The position numbers were made by a program, and so were the translations under genes. A stretch of 64,000 nt of DNA from DASSFZ01 sp035292585 (GTDB lineage Bacteria; Chloroflexota; Anaerolineae; Fen-1058): NCBI GenBank assembly GCA_035292585.1, contig DATDPU010000101.1:26919-90918 (forward strand). Direction: 5' to 3'. Shown piece by piece: positions 34,745 to 41,631 of this stretch. How positions within the stretch are numbered: the first letter of the stretch is position 1; every line of letters starts with the position of its first letter. The notes beneath the pieces were generated by a model. That model was not told the origin of the DNA. It saw only the letters and a list, made by a program, of their open reading frames with translations, and did not search any database.

Positions 34745-34886
34745 TCACCTTACGCAGCCGCCGTTCAACTTCGCTCGAAGCCCGCGTCCTCGCGGGCGTT
34801 TCCAGCCGTTCACCCGACCGCGACGGGAGCACTGCACCCGCCGCAGGCGTGTGGGACGCGGTCGGGGAGCAGACTGCGTAAGGTGA
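34745..34886. repeat. 142-bp MITE-like element with 13-bp terminal inverted repeats
   Basis: Ends TCACCTTACGCAG (34745-34757) and CTGCGTAAGGTGA (34874-34886) are perfect inverted copies. Inside are GCCCGCG-tcct-CGCGGGC and GACGCGGTC palindromes shared with 16622-16690. It lies between the ATPase and S-component genes and encodes nothing. It is flanked by ACTGAT on the left and by the heptamer tract ACTGATA x2 plus variants (34890-34916) on the right. Confidence 0.65.
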
Positions 34887-34914
34887 GTTACTGATAACTG
34901 ATAACGGGTAACTG

Positions 34915-35784
34915 ATGACCGCTAAGAATCCCCTCTCGCACTGGCTGGGCGATGTGCTGTTCATCGCGGTGCAGCTCGTCGGCCTGGCCGCGTTTGTCTA
35001 TCCGTTTGTTTACCCGCAAGCGGCGGCGGGCGAAGCGACCGCGCGCGCCGGCGACGCGCCGCTTATTTTAGGGGTGATGCTGGTGGCGCTTTTCGCGCTG
35101 TTGGGCGCGCTGCGCATCGACGCCAAGCGCATCGCCGTGCTGGGGGTGCTGTGCGCGATCAACGCGGTGCTGCGGCTGGCCGAGACGATCGTGCTGCCGC
35201 TGCCCGGCGGCTTCTCGCCGGTGTTCCTGTTGATCATCCTGGTCGGCTACGCCTATGGTGCACGGTTCGGCTTTCTGTTCGGCGCGTTCAGTCTGCTGGT
35301 GTCGGCGCTGGTGACGGCGGGCGTCGGCCCGTGGCTGCCCTTCGAAATGTTCGGCGCGGGCTGGGTGGGCTTGACGGCAGGAATGTTGGGGAAATTGAGA
35401 ATGAAGAATGGAGAATGGAGAAAGGGGAATTCTCAATTCTCCATTCTCCATTCTCCATTCGATTTGTTGTTATTGCTTCCCTTCGGCTTCCTGTGGGGCT
35501 TTCTCTACGGCGCGCTGTTGAACCTGTACTTCTGGCCGATCGTCGATGCGGGTGCAGGGTTATCGTGGCAGGCGGGCCTGGGGCTTGGCGCCACGCTGGG
35601 GCGATACGCCGCCTTCTATGCAGCCACCTCGCTGTGGTGGGACGTGGCGAGCGCGCTCGGCAACACGGCCTTGTTGGCCTGGCTGGGACTGCCGATCTTG
35701 CGCGCGTTGCGGCGCTTCGGCGCGCGTTTTCGGTTCGAGGTCGAGCCGGTGTTCGAAGCAGCCCCAGAAACCCGGTTTCTCTGA
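34915..35784 (+). CDS. ECF transporter S component, probably cobalamin-specific
   Basis: 289 residues, about 7 hydrophobic helices. It has the ECF-S pattern VLGVLCAINAVLRLAETI, GFSPVFLLIILVGYAYGARFG and AFSLLVSALVTAGVGPWLPF. Specificity for B12 or a precursor is inferred from the riboswitch and the neighbours. Between GMLGKLR and DLLLLLPFGFLWG an insertion of about 20 residues is coded by a palindromic GAATGGA repeat (35391-35462). The last residues (PETRFL) and the stop are coded by a hairpin repeat. Ribosome site is weak. Confidence 0.85.
   Translation: MTAKNPLSHWLGDVLFIAVQLVGLAAFVYPFVYPQAAAGEATARAGDAPLILGVMLVALFALLGALRIDAKRIAVLGVLCAINAVLRLAETIVLPLPGGFSPVFLLIILVGYAYGARFGFLFGAFSLLVSALVTAGVGPWLPFEMFGAGWVGLTAGMLGKLRMKNGEWRKGNSQFSILHSPFDLLLLLPFGFLWGFLYGALLNLYFWPIVDAGAGLSWQAGLGLGATLGRYAAFYAATSLWWDVASALGNTALLAWLGLPILRALRRFGARFRFEVEPVFEAAPETRFL
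35406..35460. repeat. Perfect 17-bp inverted heptamer repeat inside the S-component gene
   Basis: GAATGGAGAATGGAGAA (35406-35422) and its exact inverse (35444-35460), a heptamer GAATGGA tandem on each side. It is in frame in the S component, adding a hydrophilic loop. Confidence 0.85.
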
Positions 35785-35798
35785 GAAACCGGGTTTCT
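35766..35798. terminator. Hairpin overlapping the S-component stop codon
   Basis: AGAAACCCGGTTTCT (35766-35780) and AGAAACCGGGTTTCT (35784-35798), 3-base loop; the TGA stop spans loop and right arm. It sits between convergent genes. Each arm is also nearly self-complementary. Confidence 0.6.
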
Positions 35799-35811
35799 CC
35801 GGGTTTCTCAA

Positions 35812-35997
35812 TTAGCGCGCCCGGTTGAGCAGGTGATCGACGGCGAGGAAGATCACCACGGCCGTGATCGCAATGAAGGCGAGTAGCGCCAACGGCGAGG
35901 TCGGGACGAAGAGGACGAGCTGCACGCGGCTGAGCACGAACCAGGCCACCGCGATGAAAACGATCAGGAATAAAGTTGGCCGGACGCGCGATCTCAT
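35812..35997 (-). CDS. Small two-helix membrane protein, 61 residues
   Basis: Not recognised as a family. Two hydrophobic segments (TLFLIVFIAVAWFVL and PLALLAFIAITAVVIFLAV) with short basic ends. The ATG at 35997 is one base after the stop of another tiny membrane protein, so the two form a pair. Convergent with the ECF locus. Confidence 0.6.
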   Translation of the reverse strand: MRSRVRPTLFLIVFIAVAWFVLSRVQLVLFVPTSPLALLAFIAITAVVIFLAVDHLLNRAR

Positions 35998-35998
35998 T

Positions 35999-36157
35999 TC
36001 AGCCGCCGCGTAAGAGTAAATAGGCGACCACCGCCACGACGCCGAGCAGGATCAAGTTGAATCCCAGATGAATGATCCTGAACACAAAGCGGATGATCAG
36101 TAAAGCCACCAGGCCGATTCCTACGGCCACGATCAGATTCGTCAACTGTGGATCCAT
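35999..36157 (-). CDS. Small membrane protein, 52 residues
   Basis: Frame from ATG 36157 to TGA 35999, with AAGGGG seven bases upstream. Residues 6-26 (TNLIVAVGIGLVALLIIRFV) and 33-48 (NLILLGVVAVVAYLLL) are hydrophobic. It is translationally adjacent to the next small membrane protein. The ribosome site and helix pattern support a real gene; function unknown. Confidence 0.55.
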   Translation of the reverse strand: MDPQLTNLIVAVGIGLVALLIIRFVFRIIHLGFNLILLGVVAVVAYLLLRGG

Positions 36158-36169
36158 TGATTTCCCCTT

Positions 36170-36257
36170 GAGACTATCTTAAAACGCTCGCAGGCGGGCA
36201 TCCCCCTGCCCGCCGCCGCGCATCGGGATGCGCGGCTCCGAATTTTGAGATAGTTTC
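36170..36257. repeat. 88-bp palindromic element with imperfect terminal inverted repeats
   Basis: GAGACTATCTTAAAA (36170) and TTTTGAGATAGTTTC (36243-36257) pair 13 of 15. Inside are two GC hairpins, GCGGGCA-tcccc-TGCCCGC and GCCGCGCATC-ggg-ATGCGCGGC. No coding potential; similar design to 34745-34886. Confidence 0.55.
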
Positions 36258-36310
36258 TTAACCTCGGTCCACGCCTTTAGACCACCGGACCTCACGGGTC
36301 GAACGCGGGT

Positions 36311-36802
36311 TTAAGACGCGCTCTCTGATGTTCCGGTTGGCGGCGCGCCCATCTCGGCCGCCATCATGTCGATCAGGTCGGCGCGACTGACGATGCCGAC
36401 CAGCCGGCCCTCCGCTACGACCGGCACCGGGTTCACGCGCCGATTCACCAGCAGCTCCGCCAGCCGCTCGACGCTGTCATCCGGCCCAATCGTGATCACC
36501 TCGTGCGACATCACATCCTCGGCGCGCGCCCCCAGCATATGCTGCATCCGATGCCGATACTGGCTCGGCAGCTCGAGCGGGATGCGCCCCAGGTCCAGGA
36601 TTTGCAAGAAGTGCGGCATATCCAGTCGGGTGTTGCGCTGGATCAAATCCAGCTCGGTGACCACGCCGACCACGTGGCCGGCATCGTCGACGACCGGCAC
36701 GCCGCTGATGTCGCGCGCCCCCATCAACTTGGCGATTTCGTTGACCGGCGTATCGCGCTTCACACTGACGACGTCGATCGTCATGATCTCGTGTACGTTC
36801 AT
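36311..36802 (-). CDS. Tandem CBS-domain protein
   Basis: 163 residues, two CBS motifs: MNVHEIMTIDVVSVKRDTPV with SGVPVVDD, and EDVMSHEVITIGPDDSV with NPVPVVAEGRLVGIVSRADL. CBS pairs bind adenine nucleotides and usually regulate enzymes or channels; as a stand-alone protein its target is unknown. AGGAG precedes the ATG. It starts 21 bases after the hutI stop. Confidence 0.88.
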   Translation of the reverse strand: MNVHEIMTIDVVSVKRDTPVNEIAKLMGARDISGVPVVDDAGHVVGVVTELDLIQRNTRLDMPHFLQILDLGRIPLELPSQYRHRMQHMLGARAEDVMSHEVITIGPDDSVERLAELLVNRRVNPVPVVAEGRLVGIVSRADLIDMMAAEMGAPPTGTSESAS

Positions 36803-36823
36803 GGCGCTGCTCCTGTATTGAAC

Positions 36824-38140
36824 TCAGGCGTTCCGGTCGATGACCACTCGCCCGCGCTTGATCACGGTTTCGACTAAGTTCGTTCCGTAGCGGTAACCCA
36901 TGTGCCGATAATCCGGCGCGTCCAACACAAGCACATCGGCCTGTCGTTCGGCTGCCAGCGACCCGACCCGATCTCCCTGCCCGATCGCATACGCCGCGTT
37001 CAATGTCGACGCGACGATCGCCTGCGCCGGTGTGAGCTGCAGGTAACGGCAGGCGATGGCGATGATCATCGGCATCGATTCGCACCAGGTCGTGCCGGGG
37101 TTGCAGTCGGTCGCCAGCGCGAGGATGCCGCCTGCGTCGAGGATCGCCCGCGCCGGCGTGAAGGCCGTATGGCCCAGTCCGAACGGCGTGCCGGGCAGCG
37201 ACACGGCCACGGTGTTCGAGCGGCCCAGCGCTTCGATCTCGCGCGGCGGCGTGACGACCAGGTGATCCGCGCTGACCGCGCCGAGTTCCACCGCGAGCTG
37301 TGTCCCGCCCAGCGGCTGGAACTCGTCGGCGTGAATCTTCAAGCCTAACCCCAGCGCCTGGGCTTGCTCCAGAATCCGGCGCGCCTGCGCCAGCGTGAAC
37401 GCATCGCCCTCACAGAACACATCGCAAAAGAATTGCGGAATGCGGAATGCGGATTGTCGACGGTAGCTCCCAATCGGAGATCCAAAATCCGCAATCTGCA
37501 ACTGCTTCACCGCCGGCAGCATCTCGTTCACGATCAGATCGGTGTAAGCGTCCGCGCGATCGGTGTACTCGGCGGGGATCGCGTGCGCGCCCAGAAAAGT
37601 CGGCGCCAGGTCGATGTGATGTTCTTCGATCAGCCGATCGAGCGCCTCGATCAGCCGCAGCTCGGCGGCGGTCTCCAGGCCGTAGCCCGTCTTCACTTCG
37701 ACCGTCGTCGTGCCGTGCGCGAGCATGCGATCGAGCCGGGGCCGCGTTTCCTCGACGAGCTGATCGACGCTGGCCGCGCGGGTGGCGCGCACGGTGGACA
37801 TGATCCCGCCGCCGGCGCGCATGATCTCCAGATAGCTCGCGCCGGCGATGCGCTGCTCGAACTCGGCGGCGCGCTCGCCAACCCACAACACGTGCGTATG
37901 CGGGTCGACGAAGCCGGGCAGCACGACTTTGCCGGTTGCGTCGATTACGTGTTCGGCCTGGAAGCGCGGGGTCAGATCGGCGGTCGGGCCGACGGCGACG
38001 ATCTGCTCGTCCAGGATCGCCAGCGCGCCATCCTCGATCAGGCCCAGCTCACCCAGCCGTTGGCCGCGTTGTGGGCCGCCGTGGTCGGTCGGGATGGTCA
38101 GCAGCTGCGCGGCGTTCTTGATCAGCAGGTCGACGTTCAT
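36824..38140 (-). CDS. hutI: Imidazolonepropionase
   Basis: 438 residues. Amidohydrolase metal motif GFVDPHTHVLW, substrate region VEVKTGYGL, metal-binding HADEF and ALATDCNPGT. It opens the imidazolone ring in histidine degradation to formiminoglutamate; other hut genes are not in the window. A ~23-residue insertion between AVKQLQ and FCDVFCEGD is coded by a palindromic GCGGAAT repeat (37432-37503). The ATG at 38140 lacks a clear ribosome site; an in-frame start at 38179 is less likely. Confidence 0.9.
   Translation of the reverse strand: MNVDLLIKNAAQLLTIPTDHGGPQRGQRLGELGLIEDGALAILDEQIVAVGPTADLTPRFQAEHVIDATGKVVLPGFVDPHTHVLWVGERAAEFEQRIAGASYLEIMRAGGGIMSTVRATRAASVDQLVEETRPRLDRMLAHGTTTVEVKTGYGLETAAELRLIEALDRLIEEHHIDLAPTFLGAHAIPAEYTDRADAYTDLIVNEMLPAVKQLQIADFGSPIGSYRRQSAFRIPQFFCDVFCEGDAFTLAQARRILEQAQALGLGLKIHADEFQPLGGTQLAVELGAVSADHLVVTPPREIEALGRSNTVAVSLPGTPFGLGHTAFTPARAILDAGGILALATDCNPGTTWCESMPMIIAIACRYLQLTPAQAIVASTLNAAYAIGQGDRVGSLAAERQADVLVLDAPDYRHMGYRYGTNLVETVIKRGRVVIDRNA
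37432..37503. repeat. Heptamer/palindromic repeat inserted in frame in hutI
   Basis: GCGGAAT tandem (ATTGCGGAATGCGGAATGCG from 37432) is followed by AAATCCGCAATCTGCAA about 45 bases on, which pairs back with it. It encodes an extra ~23 residues in a surface region just before the conserved FCDVFCE. Confidence 0.7.
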
Positions 38141-38173
38141 CGATGTAATCTTAGCACAGGCAGACGCAACCGC

Positions 38174-38208
38174 AAACAAAACCTCCCGCAGGATCGCATG
38201 GCGGGAGG
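38174..38208 (-). terminator. Intrinsic terminator downstream of the 38217 gene
   Basis: CCTCCCGC (38182-38189) and GCGGGAGG (38201-38208). Read on the minus strand the stem is followed by TTTTGTTTG, a usable U-tract. Confidence 0.7.
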
Positions 38209-38216
38209 GCTATCGG

Positions 38217-38819
38217 CTAAGGTCGCTGCGCGCCGCGCCACGTCGCCACGGCGCCGCCGAGCGTCGCCAGCTGCTCGCGGATGTGCCTGAGCACCGGCGG
38301 GATACGCGCGCGCAGACTATCCATCGTCATCTCGTCGAGCGTGCCCTCCGAGGACAGGCGCGCCAGGTGGGCGTACACGCCGATGCGCAACGGCCACAGG
38401 CTGACGTACCATTCCGGCTCGTCGCCGTCGGTGCTGGCGGCCAACTCGGCGCGCACGGTCAGTGCGGAGAACATGTGCTGATCCTGGTGCGGCTTGTTCA
38501 GACACTGCCCGAAATAATTGTGCACGTCGTTCAGCCGCGCCCGATATTCACCGTGCAGCGCGCGGGTGATGAAGCAGCGGTACAGGATGTGGAGCGAGAC
38601 CTCGTTCGGGGCGACGGTGATGAGGGTGAGGCGCGCTTCGGGCGGACGTTCTTCCAGGGGCTTGGCCGGGTTGATCGGCAGCAGGCCGATGCTGCTGACC
38701 GGCATCAAGACGTGATCGTCCAGCGACGCGACGTAGAGCGAGTTGGCGTTCAGGATTAACCCGGCGCGCGCGATTTCGTCGAGGAACAGGGCATGCAGGT
38801 CGTCAGAAGTGTAGACCAT
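38217..38819 (-). CDS. Hypothetical protein, 200 residues
   Basis: Not recognised. Soluble; MVYTSDDLHALFLDEIARAG at the start, a central LHILYRCFITRALHGEYRAR and YVSLWPLRIGVYAHLARL. No signal peptide or helix long enough for a membrane. The ATG at 38819 best fits the start of compositionally normal protein. It ends at an intrinsic terminator; tRNA-Arg lies upstream. Confidence 0.6.
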   Translation of the reverse strand: MVYTSDDLHALFLDEIARAGLILNANSLYVASLDDHVLMPVSSIGLLPINPAKPLEERPPEARLTLITVAPNEVSLHILYRCFITRALHGEYRARLNDVHNYFGQCLNKPHQDQHMFSALTVRAELAASTDGDEPEWYVSLWPLRIGVYAHLARLSSEGTLDEMTMDSLRARIPPVLRHIREQLATLGGAVATWRGAQRP

Positions 38820-38890
38820 CGGAGTACCCACGATACAAAAACGTGACACCTGCACAAATGCGGCAGGTGCAGGTGTGGGTGAGAACCAGG

Positions 38891-38964
38891 CGCCCCCGGC
38901 AGGACTTGAACCCACAACCGTTTCCTTAGGACGGAACTGCTCTATCCAATTGAGCTACGGGGGC
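38891..38964 (-). tRNA. tRNA-Arg (anticodon CCU)
   Basis: Seven-base acceptor GCCCCCG/CGGGGGC, D-arm GCTC...GAGC, anticodon loop GTCCTAA on a stem with one G-A mismatch at its base, T-arm with GGTTCAAGTCC. U33 precedes anticodon CCT, which reads AGG. No CCA is encoded. An exact TATAAT lies upstream at 38973-38978. Confidence 0.93.
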
Positions 38965-38972
38965 ACGGCTGA

Positions 38973-38978
38973 ATTATA
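38973..38978 (-). promoter_or_regulatory. -10 element of the tRNA-Arg promoter
   Basis: Exact TATAAT on the minus strand, 9 bases before the mature tRNA 5' end; no good -35 is visible. Confidence 0.5.
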
Positions 38979-39001
38979 GCACAACGGAGTTGGGTCGTGG
39001 A

Positions 39002-39215
39002 ATAGTGCGATAGTGAGATAGTTGGGGGGTTGGAGGGTTTGTTGGTTGGATGGGTTGCTTTTATAGCCGGTATCGCCAGGTTGTGTTAAGATTTCAACGT
39101 AATCCAGCCAGGGACGGGAATTTGCCAGTAAATGAGGAAAACGCCTGTCGATCTGTCATTTGGACGCTTCCCAGTTCGACGTATTTGTAGAAAGGCAAAA
39201 CACAGGAAAATACGT
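39002..39215. repeat. Gap between tRNA-Arg and the DUF1801 gene: repeat tract and palindrome
   Basis: 39002-39056 is a low-complexity GATAGT/GGTTGG tract of the same kind as the repeats at 30133, 43297 and 61387. ACGTATTT (39179-39186) and AAATACGT (39208-39215) form a perfect 8-bp palindrome close to the next start. No gene is seen here. Confidence 0.4.
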
Positions 39216-39253
39216 AAGCCGTAATCCAACAATTTAAAGATAAGGAGATTCTC

Positions 39254-39748
39254 ATGAACCAAGGTAAGAGCACGACCAAGAAGGCCACGCGGAAGTCCGC
39301 CAAGAGCACCACCGCGACCGGCAAGAAGTCCAAGGGATTCTCGGACGAGGAACGAGCCGCGATGAAGGAGCGCGCCCAAGAACTGAAGGCGGAAGCGCGC
39401 ATGAACAAGAACAGGGCGGAAGGGGAAAGCGCCGTACTCGCGACGATCGCCAAGATGCCGGAACCGGATCGCTCCATGGCCACGCGGCTCCATGCGATCA
39501 TCAAAGCCAGCGCGCCAGACCTCTGGCCGAAAACCTGGTACGGGATGCCCGCGTATGCCAAGGACGGCAAGGTCGTCTGCTACTTCACGAGCGCGGATAA
39601 GTTCAAATCGAGGTACGCGACGTTCGGCTTCAACGACACGGCGAATCTCGACGAAGGCGCCATGTGGCCGACCTCCTTCGCGCTGAAGGCGTTGACCGCT
39701 ACCGAAGAGGCAAGGATCGCCGCGCTCGTGAAGAGAGCGGCGAACTGA
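39254..39748 (+). CDS. DUF1801-domain protein
   Basis: 164 residues. A Lys/Thr/Ser-rich N-terminal tail (about 1-28) is followed by a charged helix and then a DUF1801 domain (YdhG/iron-chaperone-like): ATRLHAIIKASAPDLWPKTW, GMPAYAKDGKVVCYF, RYATFGFNDTANLDEG. Function of the family is unsettled. AAGGAG precedes the ATG. A promiscuous-looking basic tail suggests nucleic-acid contact (inference). Confidence 0.8.
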   Translation: MNQGKSTTKKATRKSAKSTTATGKKSKGFSDEERAAMKERAQELKAEARMNKNRAEGESAVLATIAKMPEPDRSMATRLHAIIKASAPDLWPKTWYGMPAYAKDGKVVCYFTSADKFKSRYATFGFNDTANLDEGAMWPTSFALKALTATEEARIAALVKRAAN

Positions 39749-40011
39749 GGACTGATCTCGCCACGGGCCTCGCCCCAGGCGGGAGCCTCGGTCGGGACGA
39801 GGCGTTCCCGCGTGACGAGAACGCGCACCCTCGTGCGCCAAACGAGTCCCAGCTGCTCGATGCTTCGGAGATCAAGGACGTTGGCGGAGGCAAGCTGACC
39901 GCCTCCGTAAAGACGAAGCAATTCGCTGGGCGGAAAAGATCCCGACCGCGAAATACGGCTCGATCGAGCTCCGGCCTTTGTGGTCTCCGGGTTCATAAAG
40001 TTGGAGATCGG

Positions 40012-41085
40012 ATGACCGCAGCGGAACAGGTCGAGAGGATCTTCCGCGAAGAACATGGACGCATCCTGGCGGCGCTCATCAGCCAGCTCGGCGATTTCAC
40101 GCTGGCGGAGGACGCGCTGCAAGATGCGCTGGTCAATGCGCTGGAACGCTGGGCGATCGACGGCGTTCCGCGCAACCCCGGCGCGTGGTTGATGACCGTC
40201 GCCCAGCGCCGCGCTATTGACCGCTTGCGCCGCGCGGCGCTGCGGGAGCGCCATGCGGTCACCCTCGACCCTCTCGCCACCCAGGACGAGCCTGAAATGG
40301 ACGACGCGATTCCCGATGATCGCCTGAAGCTGATGTTCACCTGCTGTCATCCCGCGCTAGCGCGGGACACGCAGGTCGCGCTGACGCTGCACACGCTCGG
40401 CGGCTTATCGACGCCGGAAGTCGCGCGCGCCTTCCTCGTCCCGGCGCCGACGATGGCGCAACGGCTGGCTCGGGCGCGAAGGAAAATCCGTGACGCGGGC
40501 ATCCCCTATCGCGTGCCGCCCGCCGACCTGCTGCCAGAGCGGCTTGACGCGCTGCTGGCGGTGATCTACTTGATCTTCAACGAGGGGTACGTCGCCACCA
40601 GCGGCGATACGCTCACCCGGCGCGAACTGTGCGGGGAAGCGATCCGGCTGGGCCGCGTGTTAGTGGGCTTGCTCCCGCCGCGCGCCGAGGCGCGCGGGCT
40701 GCTGGCGCTGATGTTGTTGCACGATTCGCGGCGCGAGACGCGGCTGAACGCGGCGGGCGAACTCGTCCTGCGCGACGAACAGGATCGGGCGCGCGGGGAC
40801 CAAGCCAAAATCCACGAGGGGATGGCGCTTCTGGACGAGGCGCTCGCCCTGCGCGATCCGGGACCCTATCAGGCGCAGGCGGCGATCAGCGCGCTGCACG
40901 CCGAGGTGCGCGATGACGGCCTCGGCTTCGAGGTGCAGTCGGTCCAAGCGTCGTACGATAGGAGCGGCGCCCTCGGCATGGTCAACATACACGAGCGAGC
41001 GCAACTCATCAATGGCACCCTCTCGGTCGCGTCTGCGCCCGGGCACGGCACACGCGTTGCATTGACTCTTCCATTGAACTCCTGA
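40012..41085 (+). CDS. Chimera: ECF-type sigma factor (DUF6596/ECF42-like) joined to a histidine-kinase ATPase tail
   Basis: 357 residues. Residues 1-298 match the ECF42-like group: region 2 EDALQDALVNALERW and AWLMTVAQRRAIDRLRR, region 4 LSTPEVARAFLVPAPTMAQR, then the DUF6596 part YLIFNEGYVATSGD and EARGLLALMLLHDSRRETR. After QAAISALHAE the expected TPR-like end is replaced by 58 residues that are plainly the G2 end of a NarX-type kinase ATPase: VRDDGLGFE, ALGMVNIHERAQLINGTLSV, PGHGTRVALTLPL. The rest of the kinase is absent. A deletion fusing two genes is the simplest reading; it may not be functional. The gap 39749-40011 upstream has no convincing gene. Confidence 0.8.
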   Translation: MTAAEQVERIFREEHGRILAALISQLGDFTLAEDALQDALVNALERWAIDGVPRNPGAWLMTVAQRRAIDRLRRAALRERHAVTLDPLATQDEPEMDDAIPDDRLKLMFTCCHPALARDTQVALTLHTLGGLSTPEVARAFLVPAPTMAQRLARARRKIRDAGIPYRVPPADLLPERLDALLAVIYLIFNEGYVATSGDTLTRRELCGEAIRLGRVLVGLLPPRAEARGLLALMLLHDSRRETRLNAAGELVLRDEQDRARGDQAKIHEGMALLDEALALRDPGPYQAQAAISALHAEVRDDGLGFEVQSVQASYDRSGALGMVNIHERAQLINGTLSVASAPGHGTRVALTLPLNS

Positions 41086-41221
41086 GTTTTCAATGATCAA
41101 CTTGACACTGCTTGACTCGAAAAGCCTTGCGAGGGCCGTGTATTCGTGTCGATCCATGCGTTGCTTATCGTCAGGCGGCGACTATTCGTGCTAAAATCAG
41201 GCGGGGGTCAAAGGAGGCAGT

Positions 41222-41359
41222 TTGGCCGACGGGATGACATTCGACGAGATTCGCCAAGCCTATCCGCAATTGACGAACGAAGATATCCAGGCCGCGCTTG
41301 CCTACGCCGCCGAAACGCTGCGCTCCGATGTGCTGTCGCCGCTCGGAAACCAGCCGTGA
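41222..41359 (+). pseudogene. Shortened DUF433 antitoxin-like gene
   Basis: TTG start with a perfect AAAGGAGG at 4-5 bases; 45 residues. MTFDEIRQAYPQLTNEDIQA and ALAYAAETLR are the C-terminal half of DUF433. The usual N-terminal half (GxPxIxGTRIPV) is missing although the ribosome site survives, which suggests an internal deletion. It overlaps the next short frame by one base. Confidence 0.65.
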
Positions 41360-41487
41360 TGACGAAAGTCAAGATTGATGAAGACCTGCCGACGGCCGTC
41401 GTACAGTTGTTGCAAACGGTCGTGGTCGTCACACCACGCGGAATCCGTATTCGACGTATACCGCGCGCAGCACGCGGCGAGGCGTAG
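41359..41487 (+). pseudogene. Internally deleted DUF5615 (PIN-like toxin) gene
   Basis: 42 residues. The first part, MTKVKIDEDLPTAVVQLLQ, is the start of a DUF5615 toxin; it passes directly into VVVVTPRGIRIRRIP, which is the toxin's C-terminal strand. About 60-70 residues with the catalytic acidic residues are gone. With the preceding DUF433 remnant this was a toxin-antitoxin pair. Confidence 0.65.
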
Positions 41488-41489
41488 TC

Positions 41490-41530
41490 ATGCGTCTCGT
41501 CATCCAACGTGTCAAATGAGCCAGCGTATC
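41490..41530 (+). pseudogene. Decayed 5' fragment of a dtd gene
   Basis: ATG at 41490 reads MRLVIQRVK then a stop, continuing after it as ASV. The intact dtd at 42480 begins MRLVLQRVTQASVSV, and the DNA aligns over about 40 bases. It is therefore a duplicated or older dtd start, separated from the intact gene by the GxxExxY gene. Confidence 0.6.
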
Positions 41531-41631
41531 GAACAACGGATGCGGCGAATGGAGCAGATTGTGGCCGTTCGCAATCCGCATCATTCGCTTGATCCGTTGT
41601 TCTTCCTGCCCCGCTCGCTACTGACCACAAC

